Positions 44,528 through 51,603 of a DNA stretch of 64,000 bases are shown piece by piece. The translations under genes and the position numbers were made by a program. Below the pieces are notes generated by a model, which had not been told where the DNA came from, made no database searches, and saw nothing but the letters and a program-made list of their open reading frames with translations. Origin of the DNA: Proteobacteria bacterium ST_bin14 (GTDB taxonomy: Bacteria > Pseudomonadota > Alphaproteobacteria > Sphingomonadales > Sphingomonadaceae); contig MSXR01000004.1 of assembly GCA_002083655.1 (NCBI GenBank), positions 1 to 64,000 of the forward strand, written 5' to 3'. Numbering within the stretch: position 1 is the first letter of the stretch; each line of letters begins with the position of its first letter.

Positions 44528-45472
44528 ATGACTTCATCTTTTTTATATCGCCGCGCGATTCCCGCCGCTGCCCGTATCACCCGCTGGACCGCTAGCGATG
44601 GCTGGGCGCTGCGCCGGTTTGATTGGCCCGCGGACGGCGCGGCGCGCGGCAGCATTTTGTTCTGCGGCGGGCGGGGCGACATTTTTGAAAAATATCTGGA
44701 ATTATTTGCGCACTGGCACGGCCAAGGCTGGGGCATCACCTGGCTTGATTGGCGCGGGCAGGGGGGATCAGGACGGCTGACGCCCGATCCGCATGTCGGC
44801 CACATCAGCGATTTTGCGATTTATATCGCTGATTTTGCTAAATTTTATGCCGAATGGGCAGCCGAAGCAACGGGGCCGCGCGTGATGATGGGGCATTCGA
44901 TGGGCGGGCATTTGCTGCTCCGCGCCGCTGTCGAGCGGGTTGCCGATCCCGATGCGCTGGTGCTTGTCGCGCCGATGCTCGGCTTGCGCAATGCGCTGGG
45001 CTCGGCACTGGGGGAGCGGCTGGCGCGGATGATTGGTGGGCTGGGCAACTCGGCGCGGCCTGCCTGGAAAACCAATGAAAAGCCGGGCGGGCTTGAAACC
45101 CGGCAAGCGCTGCTGACGCATGATGCCGAACGTTATGCCGACGAAATATGGTGGCAGGATGCTCATCCAGAGATCGTCACCGGGCCGCCAAGCTGGAAAT
45201 GGGTGATTGAAGGGTTCGCCAGCACCCGTGCATTGCGCCAGTCGCCGGCACTGAAAACAATGCGGATCCCCACGCTGATGCTCGTGCCGATGGCCGACCA
45301 GCTGGTCGATGCCAAGGCAGCGATTGGGGTCGCGGCAAAACTGCCTGATTGCCGGGTGCTGCGTTTCGGCAAAGAGGCAGCGCATGAAGTGCTGCGCGAG
45401 GTTGATAGCGTCCGCAATCGGGCAATTGGTGAGATCGACATCTTCCTCGCCTCCCGCGCGCAACGCGACTGA
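44528..45472 (+). CDS. Alpha/beta hydrolase, lysophospholipase/monoacylglycerol lipase-like
   Basis: A 314-residue serine hydrolase of the S33/Hydrolase_4 type. The nucleophile elbow is GHSMGG near residue 123, the oxyanion region CGGRGDIFEKY near residue 46, and catalytic Asp and His are probably in MADQLVDAKAA and EAAHEVLRE. No signal peptide. It overlaps nothing but is followed eleven bases later by the FAD oxidoreductase. Substrate unknown. Confidence 0.88.
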   Translation: MTSSFLYRRAIPAAARITRWTASDGWALRRFDWPADGAARGSILFCGGRGDIFEKYLELFAHWHGQGWGITWLDWRGQGGSGRLTPDPHVGHISDFAIYIADFAKFYAEWAAEATGPRVMMGHSMGGHLLLRAAVERVADPDALVLVAPMLGLRNALGSALGERLARMIGGLGNSARPAWKTNEKPGGLETRQALLTHDAERYADEIWWQDAHPEIVTGPPSWKWVIEGFASTRALRQSPALKTMRIPTLMLVPMADQLVDAKAAIGVAAKLPDCRVLRFGKEAAHEVLREVDSVRNRAIGEIDIFLASRAQRD

Positions 45473-45482
45473 CGGGCAGAGC

Positions 45483-46589
45483 GTGGCCGATTTCGATATT
45501 CTGATCGTGGGGGCGGGCATTGCCGGGGCCAGCCTGGCCGCCGAACTCGCACCGCATGCCCGTGTGCTGTTGATCGAGGCAGAGGATATGCCGGGATATC
45601 ATTCAACGGGGCGGTCGGCGGCATTCTGGCACGAAACGCTTGGCGGGCCGCTGGTTCAGCCGCTCACGATCGCTTCCTATCCGGTGCTGGCGGCGGGTGG
45701 TTTTTTGAAGCCGCGTGCCTCACTTGAAGTGGCAGAGGCAGAAGGCGTGCCGTTGCTCGACAAACTGGCCGCGGCCTTTGCGGGCAGCGGCGTGGGGCTG
45801 ACCCGGCTTGATCATGATGGCGTGCGCCAATGGGTGCCGCGCGCGCGCCCCGTGCTGGTCGCGGGGCTGCTTGAATCGACCGGCGCGGATATTGATGTGG
45901 CGGGGCTGCATGGCAGCGTGTTGGGGGCGTTTCGCCGTGCGGGCGGCACGCTGGTTACCGGGCGGCGGATTGACCGGATTGATCGCGGCGGCGGCATTTG
46001 GCGGGTGCAGGCCGGGGACTGGAGCGCCAGCGCACCAGTCATCGTCAACGCCGCCGGTGCCTGGGCCGATGGGCTGGCCGAAATGGCGGGTGTAAGGCCG
46101 CTGGGCATTCAACCAAAGCGCCGAACCATTGCCCAGGTGCGCGTGACGACTGACGATGTGCCGGACAATCTGCCCCTCGTCATCGATATCGCCGGCAGCT
46201 ATTATTTCCGGCCAGAGGGGCCGAACCGGCTTTGGCTGTGCCCGCATGATGAAACCCCGGTTGATGCAGGCGATGCCGCGCCGGAGGATATCGATGTGGC
46301 CATCGCCATTGATCGGTTTGAGACGGTGACCGATTGGAAGGTCGCCGCGGTAGAACGCAAATGGGCGGGCCTGCGCAGCTTTGCGCCTGACCGCCTGCCG
46401 GTGTTCGGCTTTGACCCCGACATGCCCGGCTTTTTCTGGTGCGCCGGGCAAGGCGGTGTTGGCATTCAGACAGCGCCTGCTGCTGCGATGCTCGGCGCGG
46501 CACTGGTGCTGGGCAGGTCTGTGCCAACCGAAATCAATGCGATTGATCCTGCCCCCTATGCGCCAAGTCGTTTCGGTCCACTGGCGTAA
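45483..46589 (+). CDS. FAD-dependent oxidoreductase, DAO (D-amino-acid dehydrogenase-like) family
   Basis: A 368-residue flavoenzyme. The N-terminal Rossmann fold has ILIVGAGIAGASLA, followed by a Glu at the end of the second strand (LLIEAEDMPG). The central portion and the C-terminal RLPVFGFDPDMPGFFWCAGQGGVGIQ (shortened) match the DAO family of glycine/D-amino acid oxidases. The GTG at 45483 is the start. It is likely co-transcribed with the hydrolase. Substrate cannot be inferred. Confidence 0.88.
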   Translation: MADFDILIVGAGIAGASLAAELAPHARVLLIEAEDMPGYHSTGRSAAFWHETLGGPLVQPLTIASYPVLAAGGFLKPRASLEVAEAEGVPLLDKLAAAFAGSGVGLTRLDHDGVRQWVPRARPVLVAGLLESTGADIDVAGLHGSVLGAFRRAGGTLVTGRRIDRIDRGGGIWRVQAGDWSASAPVIVNAAGAWADGLAEMAGVRPLGIQPKRRTIAQVRVTTDDVPDNLPLVIDIAGSYYFRPEGPNRLWLCPHDETPVDAGDAAPEDIDVAIAIDRFETVTDWKVAAVERKWAGLRSFAPDRLPVFGFDPDMPGFFWCAGQGGVGIQTAPAAAMLGAALVLGRSVPTEINAIDPAPYAPSRFGPLA

Positions 46590-46638
46590 TGATCACCGGC
46601 GGTTTAGGCTGTCGCACCGTCAACGCGAGAGGTGGAAC

Positions 46639-46818
46639 ATGGCCCATAAATTCGTGATCGAGAAGAACAAGGCCGGCGAGTTCGTCGCCAAGTTCAAATA
46701 TAACAGCGAACTGATGTTCTGGACCGAAGGCTATTCCAGCAAGGCGGCAGCGGTAAACGCAATCGAATCAATCAAAAAGAACGGCCCCGGCGCGCCTACC
46801 GAGGAAGATCTGGACTAG
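46639..46818 (+). CDS. YegP-like DUF1508 protein
   Basis: A 59-residue single-repeat DUF1508/YegP family protein: FVIEKNKAGEFVAKFK, NSELMFWTEGYSSKAAA and the C-terminal IESIKKNGPGA are typical. The ATG at 46639 has GAGAGGTGG five bases upstream. YegP-type proteins are small cytosolic proteins of unknown function. Confidence 0.92.
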   Translation: MAHKFVIEKNKAGEFVAKFKYNSELMFWTEGYSSKAAAVNAIESIKKNGPGAPTEEDLD

Positions 46819-46986
46819 ACGTTGGATTTGCGCGGCTGATGGCCCCTGTATCAACGGATGCATCTTCAGCCGCCAGTACGGCGAGGTAGATGCTGAAATA
46901 AGTTCAGCATGACGGATAAGAGATGTACTGAATTGCAGTTCCACGACACTAGGGTGTGATGCACCTACGTTGAATCATCTCGTACC

Positions 46987-47095
46987 CCGTTCGCCCTGAG
47001 CGCAGTCGAAGCCTGTCCTGAGCGCCGCCGAAGGGGGCACGCGCAACGCCCCACCCTATCAAGCAGGGGACTTCGACTTCGCTCAGCCCGAACGG
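46987..47095. repeat. Inverted repeat element (cgttcg...cagtcgaag type)
   Basis: The 25-base ends ccgttcgccctgagcgcagtcgaag-like and cttcgacttcgctcagcccgaacgg are near-perfect complements (given here only in part), a typical sphingomonad intergenic repeat. A smaller hairpin atgctgaa/ttcagcat lies at about 46889-46909. The 46819-47438 gap contains these and the long hairpins at 47188-47275. Confidence 0.8.
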
Positions 47096-47187
47096 AGGTA
47101 ACGTCAGTCAACCTAAGGTCATCAGACTCTAGCGCCGCAGTGCCGGGCGCTGGCTATCATGAATGCTGAGTCGCCAAAACGAATAGA

Positions 47188-47275
47188 ACCCGAACGCGCA
47201 ACCGAGGGGGGGATGGGTGGCGCGTTCGGGTCCAGTTCTTGGATAGCGAGAGCGGGGGGGCTAAAATCGCTATCC
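47188..47275. other. Two stacked long hairpins downstream of the stress-response kinase
   Basis: Hairpin 1: acccgaacgcgc (47188-47199) with gcgcgttcgggt (47220-47231), a perfect 12-base stem. Hairpin 2: ggatagcga (47241-47249) with tcgctatcc (47267-47275), a perfect nine-base stem whose loop holds a G-run. On the minus strand hairpin 1 is followed by tctattcgtttt, so it may terminate the kinase transcript. A structured small RNA is also possible. Confidence 0.5.
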
Positions 47276-47438
47276 GAATATAAAACGTCGGATGCGGTTT
47301 GCGGTTCCATCGGTTCTCCAAAAAAGCGGCGCTGGCAATGTGTTTTCGAGCCGGTCACGAACCACCCGTTGCCGGGGAAGCCGGGTCGGGGGCGCCCCAA
47401 TGATCGGGCACAGCCAGGATGGCGCGCAACTCCGCCCG

Positions 47439-49061
47439 TCAGTATCCGTCCCGGCCAGTCGTCGCGATCGCAATTTCATAGCTACCCACCAACGGATCGT
47501 GGTACAATTTGGCGCGCAACTGGCGGGACAAGCCCTCCATCACTCGCCCATATCGCTCGGCAAGTTCAACGCGCAGGGGATCGCTGTCAATCAGGGCGGG
47601 CGAGCTGATCCGCAGCGTCGCCAGCAAATGGTTCGGCGCGCTGTCCTCTGCGCCGGTCGCCTGTGCAGGGGGTTTCAACGATATGCGGATGGCAGCATCA
47701 TGCTGCACCATCATCGCCAGTTCGATTATTTCGGTAAGCAGAAACGCGACGGCAGTCGCCACGTCTTGCGTCGATAAATAACTGTCCAGATCAAGCTGGA
47801 TCGATAGCCCGGCCCGGTCGGGTGCCGTCGCGCGAATGTTTGACGCCAGGTCGCCGATCACGGATCGCAAGCTCAACCCGCGCGTTTCCTCCAGCTCGGC
47901 AAAATGGTTGCGGTGGACCACGGCCAGCGCATCCACGCGGCGCTGGATGGCGGCATAGGCCGATGTTGCTTCGGCACTGCGCGCGCCGCGCGCGTGGAAA
48001 TTGATCAGACTGGAAATCACCTGCAAATTGTTTTTCACCCGGTGATGCACTTCGCGCGTCAACTTCGTCTGGCGCACAAGTCCCTCGGCAAGCCCGGCCT
48101 CATGCGCCACCACTGTCCGGCTGATCGTGCGGAACGTGTCGCCCAGTGCCCGTATTTCCTCGGCGGGCATTGATCTGGCCAGCCTCAAATCGAGCACTTC
48201 GCCGGGTTGGTAGCTGGCCACCAACGTGCGCAAATCGCGCAGCGGGCGGATCAGCAACCGATCAACCACAAACCAGCCAATGCCGGATGCCGCCGCCCAC
48301 ATAATTAACGGCAGGATCATTGCGACCACCAGCGCCGAGCTGATCGGCGCGCTGCGCAATGTCGTCTCAAACGTCAGCCCGGCAATGCCCAACGGCAGGC
48401 CAACCACCTCGGTACGATCAAACGCCGTCATGCTGGGCAATGCCTGCAGCGTCAGGCGTTGGCGGCCAAGCACCAGCATGGACGCATAGGGCGCGGTAAA
48501 GCCCACCGGGCGCGCGATATCCGCTAGCATCATCACCGGAAAAAACACTTTGGCAGTCACCGCTCTGCTGGGCGATATCATCGCCAGCGCGAGCCCGGTT
48601 TCCGGTTCCAGCCCTGCACTGATCGCGCCGGGGCGATCCGGCGGCGTTACCTGTACTGGGCTTGGCGCGGCGCTTCCGCACAAAATGCGGCCATCGCGGT
48701 CGGCAATCGTGAAGCGCAGGCCGGCGGCCAATTGCTGGCCGAAAACCCCCTGCGCTCGCGCACAGCTTGGGGTGTCGGCGCCATCTTCGTCCAACGCATT
48801 CAGCGCAACACGCAGCGCCGTCATGTCGCCGGCCAGCTCTATGTTCAGCGCGCTCGCACTTTCCTTCGCGGCGACCCGCGCGTGTGATGCAACCTCCAGA
48901 TCGGCGGCGCGCGTGGTTTGCCGGGCGGCGAATTGCGCGATTAAGGCAAGCGGCAGCAACGCCACACTCAGGATCAGGAACAGTTTTGTGCCGGTGGGCA
49001 GGTGAGACAGCCCGGCAATCATTGGTCGCCTGTCAGGCACGTCAGCGCTGGGCAGGTCCAT
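47439..49061 (-). CDS. HisKA_2-type sensor kinase with degenerate ATPase domain (PhyP-like)
   Basis: A 540-residue membrane histidine-kinase-like protein beside nepR. Two TM helices (about 28-48 and 250-275) flank a periplasmic sensor domain, then a HAMP-like region and a HisKA_2 dimerisation domain with HHRVKNNLQ (His339/His340). The following ATPase domain is poor: the N-box reads FLLTEIIELAMM where an Asn is expected, and no DxGxG motif is visible. In sphingomonads such a protein (PhyP) is reported as a negative regulator, probably phosphatase, of PhyR. The start at 49061 is nine bases after the nepR stop; 49022 is an alternative. Confidence 0.82.
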   Translation of the reverse strand: MDLPSADVPDRRPMIAGLSHLPTGTKLFLILSVALLPLALIAQFAARQTTRAADLEVASHARVAAKESASALNIELAGDMTALRVALNALDEDGADTPSCARAQGVFGQQLAAGLRFTIADRDGRILCGSAAPSPVQVTPPDRPGAISAGLEPETGLALAMISPSRAVTAKVFFPVMMLADIARPVGFTAPYASMLVLGRQRLTLQALPSMTAFDRTEVVGLPLGIAGLTFETTLRSAPISSALVVAMILPLIMWAAASGIGWFVVDRLLIRPLRDLRTLVASYQPGEVLDLRLARSMPAEEIRALGDTFRTISRTVVAHEAGLAEGLVRQTKLTREVHHRVKNNLQVISSLINFHARGARSAEATSAYAAIQRRVDALAVVHRNHFAELEETRGLSLRSVIGDLASNIRATAPDRAGLSIQLDLDSYLSTQDVATAVAFLLTEIIELAMMVQHDAAIRISLKPPAQATGAEDSAPNHLLATLRISSPALIDSDPLRVELAERYGRVMEGLSRQLRAKLYHDPLVGSYEIAIATTGRDGY

Positions 49062-49070
49062 GGCGGACGA

Positions 49071-49235
49071 CTATTCTAGCTTGCCCAGCAGATCGAGCAT
49101 CTCGGGCGGAATTTGCTCGTTGATCGTTTCCTCATACACCGTGCGCAGGGCATCACCCATGGCCTGATCAACGCCGCGCGGTTTCGCTGGACGCCTGGGG
49201 ATCGTCTTTTTCGGCGTGGTACGATCAGCGTTCAA
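49071..49235 (-). CDS. nepR: Anti-sigma factor NepR (54 residues)
   Basis: A 54-residue frame matching NepR, which binds and holds EcfG until phosphorylated PhyR captures it. After a basic tail (PKKTIPRRPAKPRG) comes the NepR core AMGDALRTVYEETINEQIPP and MLDLLGKLE. The start is a TTG at 49235, with a run of Gs six bases upstream as ribosome binding site. It is divergent from phyR and followed by the kinase gene. Confidence 0.9.
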   Translation of the reverse strand: MNADRTTPKKTIPRRPAKPRGVDQAMGDALRTVYEETINEQIPPEMLDLLGKLE

Positions 49236-49328
49236 CGAAATCCCCCCAGAACAATGTTATACGGGCTGCATGGGCGGCAGCACGCGTGCCGGGGTGCTTT
49301 TTTACATGCAACCGCCAACAGAAGATGA

Positions 49329-49353
49329 AACCAAATTGCCGCTCGATTGTTCC
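49329..49353 (-). promoter_or_regulatory. Candidate EcfG-type promoter for nepR
   Basis: On the minus strand GGAAC (49353-49349) is followed after 16 bases by GGTT (49332-49329). The EcfG consensus is GGAAC-N16/17-CGTT, so the -10 has three of four matches. The start site would lie about 85 bases before the nepR TTG, which fits autoregulation of the locus. Confidence 0.5.
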
Positions 49354-49476
49354 GCCTGCGATGCAAAAACACAAATCTATTTTGTGGGGGATGCATTACA
49401 GTGTTTTTACAGTGTTTTTTTTGACAGGTCGCTGCCAGCCTTTGGAGGGCACGCCGCAGAGGAGAATTCGACGATC

Positions 49477-50280
49477 ATGTCGCTTGGACAACAGCTTGCG
49501 CCGCATCTCCCTTTTCTTCGCCGTTATGCCCGCGCTCTTACCGGCAGCCAATCGCACGGCGACCATTATGTTCGCGCCTCGTTGGAAGCGATTGTGGCGG
49601 CACCAGGCGAATTTCCCCGGGATGTCGATCCGCGTTTGGGATTGTACCGCACATTTCAGGTGATCTGGGCATCGGCAAACGGCGAACAGGATGGCGACCG
49701 CGATATGGTGAGCGGGGGCGATGATGAGAGCATCGCCAGCGCGCGGCTCGCCCGGATGACGCCATTGTCGCGCCAGGCGCTGCTGTTGACGGCAATGGAG
49801 GGCTTTACGCCCGAAGATGCGGCCTATTTGATTGATGTTGGCCCGAACGACGTGGAAACGCTGGTCGACGATGCGCTGGCGGAAATTGAGCAGCAAACCC
49901 GTGCGCGCGTGCTGATTATTGAAGATGAGCCGATCATCGCGATGGATATCGAATCGATCGTGCGCGATCTGGGCCATGAAGTGACCGGCGTTGCCGTTAC
50001 TCGTGATGAAGCGGTGGCGCTGGCAATGGAAGACCGGCCCGGCCTGGTCCTGGCCGATATTCAGCTGGCTGATGACAGTTCGGGCATTGATGCGGTGAAG
50101 GATATTCTGGTGCAGTTTGCGGTGCCGGTGATTTTCATCACCGCCTTTCCCGAACGGTTGTTGACGGGCGAACGGCCAGAGCCAACTTTTCTGATCACCA
50201 AACCGTTCCAGCGATCGACGGTGAAGGCGGCAATCGCGCAGGCGCTGTTCTTCAACGAAGCGACCGTGCCGACGGCCTGA
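49477..50280 (+). CDS. phyR: General stress response regulator PhyR
   Basis: A 267-residue anti-anti-sigma factor. The N-terminal half (1-125) is a degenerate ECF sigma-like domain (region 2/4 patterns PLSRQALLLTAMEGFTPEDAA, shortened) that binds NepR; the C-terminal half (about 138-258) is a receiver domain with acidic pocket IIEDEPII, phosphoacceptor Asp194 in LADIQLADD, Thr in FITAFPE and Lys in LITKPFQ. The ATG at 49477 is used (GAGGAG upstream); the longer frame from 49216 overlaps the nepR promoter region. Confidence 0.95.
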   Translation: MSLGQQLAPHLPFLRRYARALTGSQSHGDHYVRASLEAIVAAPGEFPRDVDPRLGLYRTFQVIWASANGEQDGDRDMVSGGDDESIASARLARMTPLSRQALLLTAMEGFTPEDAAYLIDVGPNDVETLVDDALAEIEQQTRARVLIIEDEPIIAMDIESIVRDLGHEVTGVAVTRDEAVALAMEDRPGLVLADIQLADDSSGIDAVKDILVQFAVPVIFITAFPERLLTGERPEPTFLITKPFQRSTVKAAIAQALFFNEATVPTA

Positions 50281-50335
50281 CAACAAGAAATAAAAACGAT
50301 ACGGACCCAAAACGGCTTTGGTGGGTTGAACCATC

Positions 50336-50473
50336 ATGACCGATCCAGAACCACCCATCCATATCAGCGAGCAGGATGCGCGCGCTGGTGATACGCCACA
50401 CATCGTCCGTTATGTGCTGGCGGTATCGTTAGCGCTGATCGTCGTCATATTTGCCGTGATGTTTATACGTTGA
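50336..50473 (+). CDS. Small membrane protein, 45 residues, between phyR and ecfG
   Basis: A 45-codon frame with a hydrophilic N-terminus (MTDPEPPIHISEQDARAGDT) and one C-terminal TM helix (VRYVLAVSLALIVVIFAVMF). Similar small proteins with an ARxGxTPHxVRYVL-like pattern are common in sphingomonads. It lies 55 bases after phyR and before ecfG on the same strand, so it belongs to the stress locus by position. Function unknown. Confidence 0.7.
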   Translation: MTDPEPPIHISEQDARAGDTPHIVRYVLAVSLALIVVIFAVMFIR

Positions 50474-50487
50474 GAGGGGGACCGGGG

Positions 50488-50577
50488 ATGACGACCAGCG
50501 ATCAACGTTTCACCTGCTCCGGCATGGGCAGCCTGCCACTTGCTTGCGGCGCCATATCAGTGATTGGGGCCGCATGA
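50488..50577 (+). CDS. Possible 29-residue leader peptide coupled to ecfG
   Basis: An open frame of 29 codons begins at ATG 50488 with a GAGGGGG-type ribosome binding site about eight bases upstream, and its stop overlaps the ecfG ATG at 50574 (ATGA). The product (MTTSDQRFTCSG to SVIGAA) has no known motif. The weak ribosome binding site of ecfG itself makes translational coupling plausible. It may also be chance. Confidence 0.35.
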   Translation: MTTSDQRFTCSGMGSLPLACGAISVIGAA

Positions 50578-51236
50578 CCGCGCCGGTGGACATGGAGGAC
50601 GACGACGACCTGCCACAGGCATTGCCTGAAGAGCGGGTGCCGTTGCCCGATGGCGAGTTCAAGGCGCAGCTTGCGCAGGTCATCCCACATCTGCGCGCCT
50701 TTGGGCGCTCGGTTTCGGGCAGCCGTGATCTGGCCGATGATCTGGTGCAGGAAACGCTGCTAAAGGCATGGGCGGCGCGCGCGCGCTTTCAGGCGGGCAC
50801 CAATATGCGCGCCTGGACCTTTATCATCCTGCGCAACCTGTATCTGTCGCAAATGCGCCGATCGCGGTTTCGCGGGGAATGGGATGATCTTGTCGCGGAT
50901 CGTATCCTTGCCGCACCGGCAGGGCAGGACAAGCAGGTCGAACTGGGCGACATGCAGCGCGCCTTGCTCCATCTGCCACAGCCGCAGCGCGAGGCGTTGA
51001 TCCTGGTGGGCGCTGGCGGCTTTGCCTATGAAGAAGCGGCGGAGATTTGCGGCGTGGCCGTGGGCACGATCAAGAGCCGGGTCGCGCGCGGCCGGGTGGC
51101 GCTGGAAACTTTGCTGACTGATGGCTCGCTGCCGTCACGGCGCACGCACACTAACCCACCGGGCCGGACCGTGCTGGAAGTGTTGATGAACGACGTCGAT
51201 GAACTGAGCCGGGACCGGGGCGCGTCGAACGGTTAG
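50574..51236 (+). CDS. ecfG: ECF sigma factor EcfG, general stress response
   Basis: A 220-residue ECF15-type sigma factor. After an acidic N-terminus (MEDDDDLPQ), region 2 covers about 45-110 (DLADDLVQETLLKAWAAR, MRAWTFIILRNLYLSQ) and region 4 about 135-185 (LPQPQREALILVGAGGFAYE, GTIKSRVARGRVAL). It would direct RNA polymerase to stress promoters when NepR is removed. The ATG at 50574 lies inside the leader stop codon. The last 35 residues are unconserved. Confidence 0.93.
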   Translation: MTAPVDMEDDDDLPQALPEERVPLPDGEFKAQLAQVIPHLRAFGRSVSGSRDLADDLVQETLLKAWAARARFQAGTNMRAWTFIILRNLYLSQMRRSRFRGEWDDLVADRILAAPAGQDKQVELGDMQRALLHLPQPQREALILVGAGGFAYEEAAEICGVAVGTIKSRVARGRVALETLLTDGSLPSRRTHTNPPGRTVLEVLMNDVDELSRDRGASNG

Positions 51237-51314
51237 CGGTGCGTGTGCCGTTAGCCAGAGTGATAGCGCGTGGGCGGTCAGGTGGCAGAGCAAAATACTG
51301 CGCGCCGCCAGCTG

Positions 51315-51515
51315 CTACACCGGGTCGCGCTGATCACGCCAGGGCATGTTGAGGCGGGCCAATAGCGCCGCCATATCGGGTGGGATAATCTGCGCCGTGT
51401 GCGGTGCAAAGGCGTTGGTTAGTGCAGCGCCGATCGCGTCATAGCGATGGGGTGCGCCCACGGCGAAGGGTGGCTGATCGCCTGGCTCGCGGGGGGGAGA
51501 TGCGTGAATCGACAT
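51315..51515 (-). CDS. NepR-like small protein, possible second anti-sigma factor
   Basis: A 66-residue protein converging on ecfG. Residues about 24-56 (DAIGAALTNAFAPHTAQ, IIPPDMAALLARLN) align without gaps to the NepR core of this locus with 11 of 33 identical positions: A, G, A, L, I, P, P, M, L, L, L, plus conservative pairs (M/I, Y/F, E/D, K/R). NepR paralogues occur in several alphaproteobacteria. The start codon ATG at 51515 has only a weak ribosome binding site. No other function is suggested by the sequence. Confidence 0.7.
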   Translation of the reverse strand: MSIHASPPREPGDQPPFAVGAPHRYDAIGAALTNAFAPHTAQIIPPDMAALLARLNMPWRDQRDPV

Positions 51516-51603
51516 GTCCGTTATAACGGCTTAGCCCCGGTTTTGTTGCCGTTCACGGTAATAACTGGGGTGTTTACATGATGATCGCTGATCGGAACTA
51601 TCG

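Noticed and set aside
47122..47310. A 62-codon minus-strand frame with GGAGAA before its ATG at 47310.
   Set aside because: It spans two perfect hairpins and runs to a repeat-like end; composition does not look coding, so it is better explained by structured non-coding DNA. A homologue search could overturn this.
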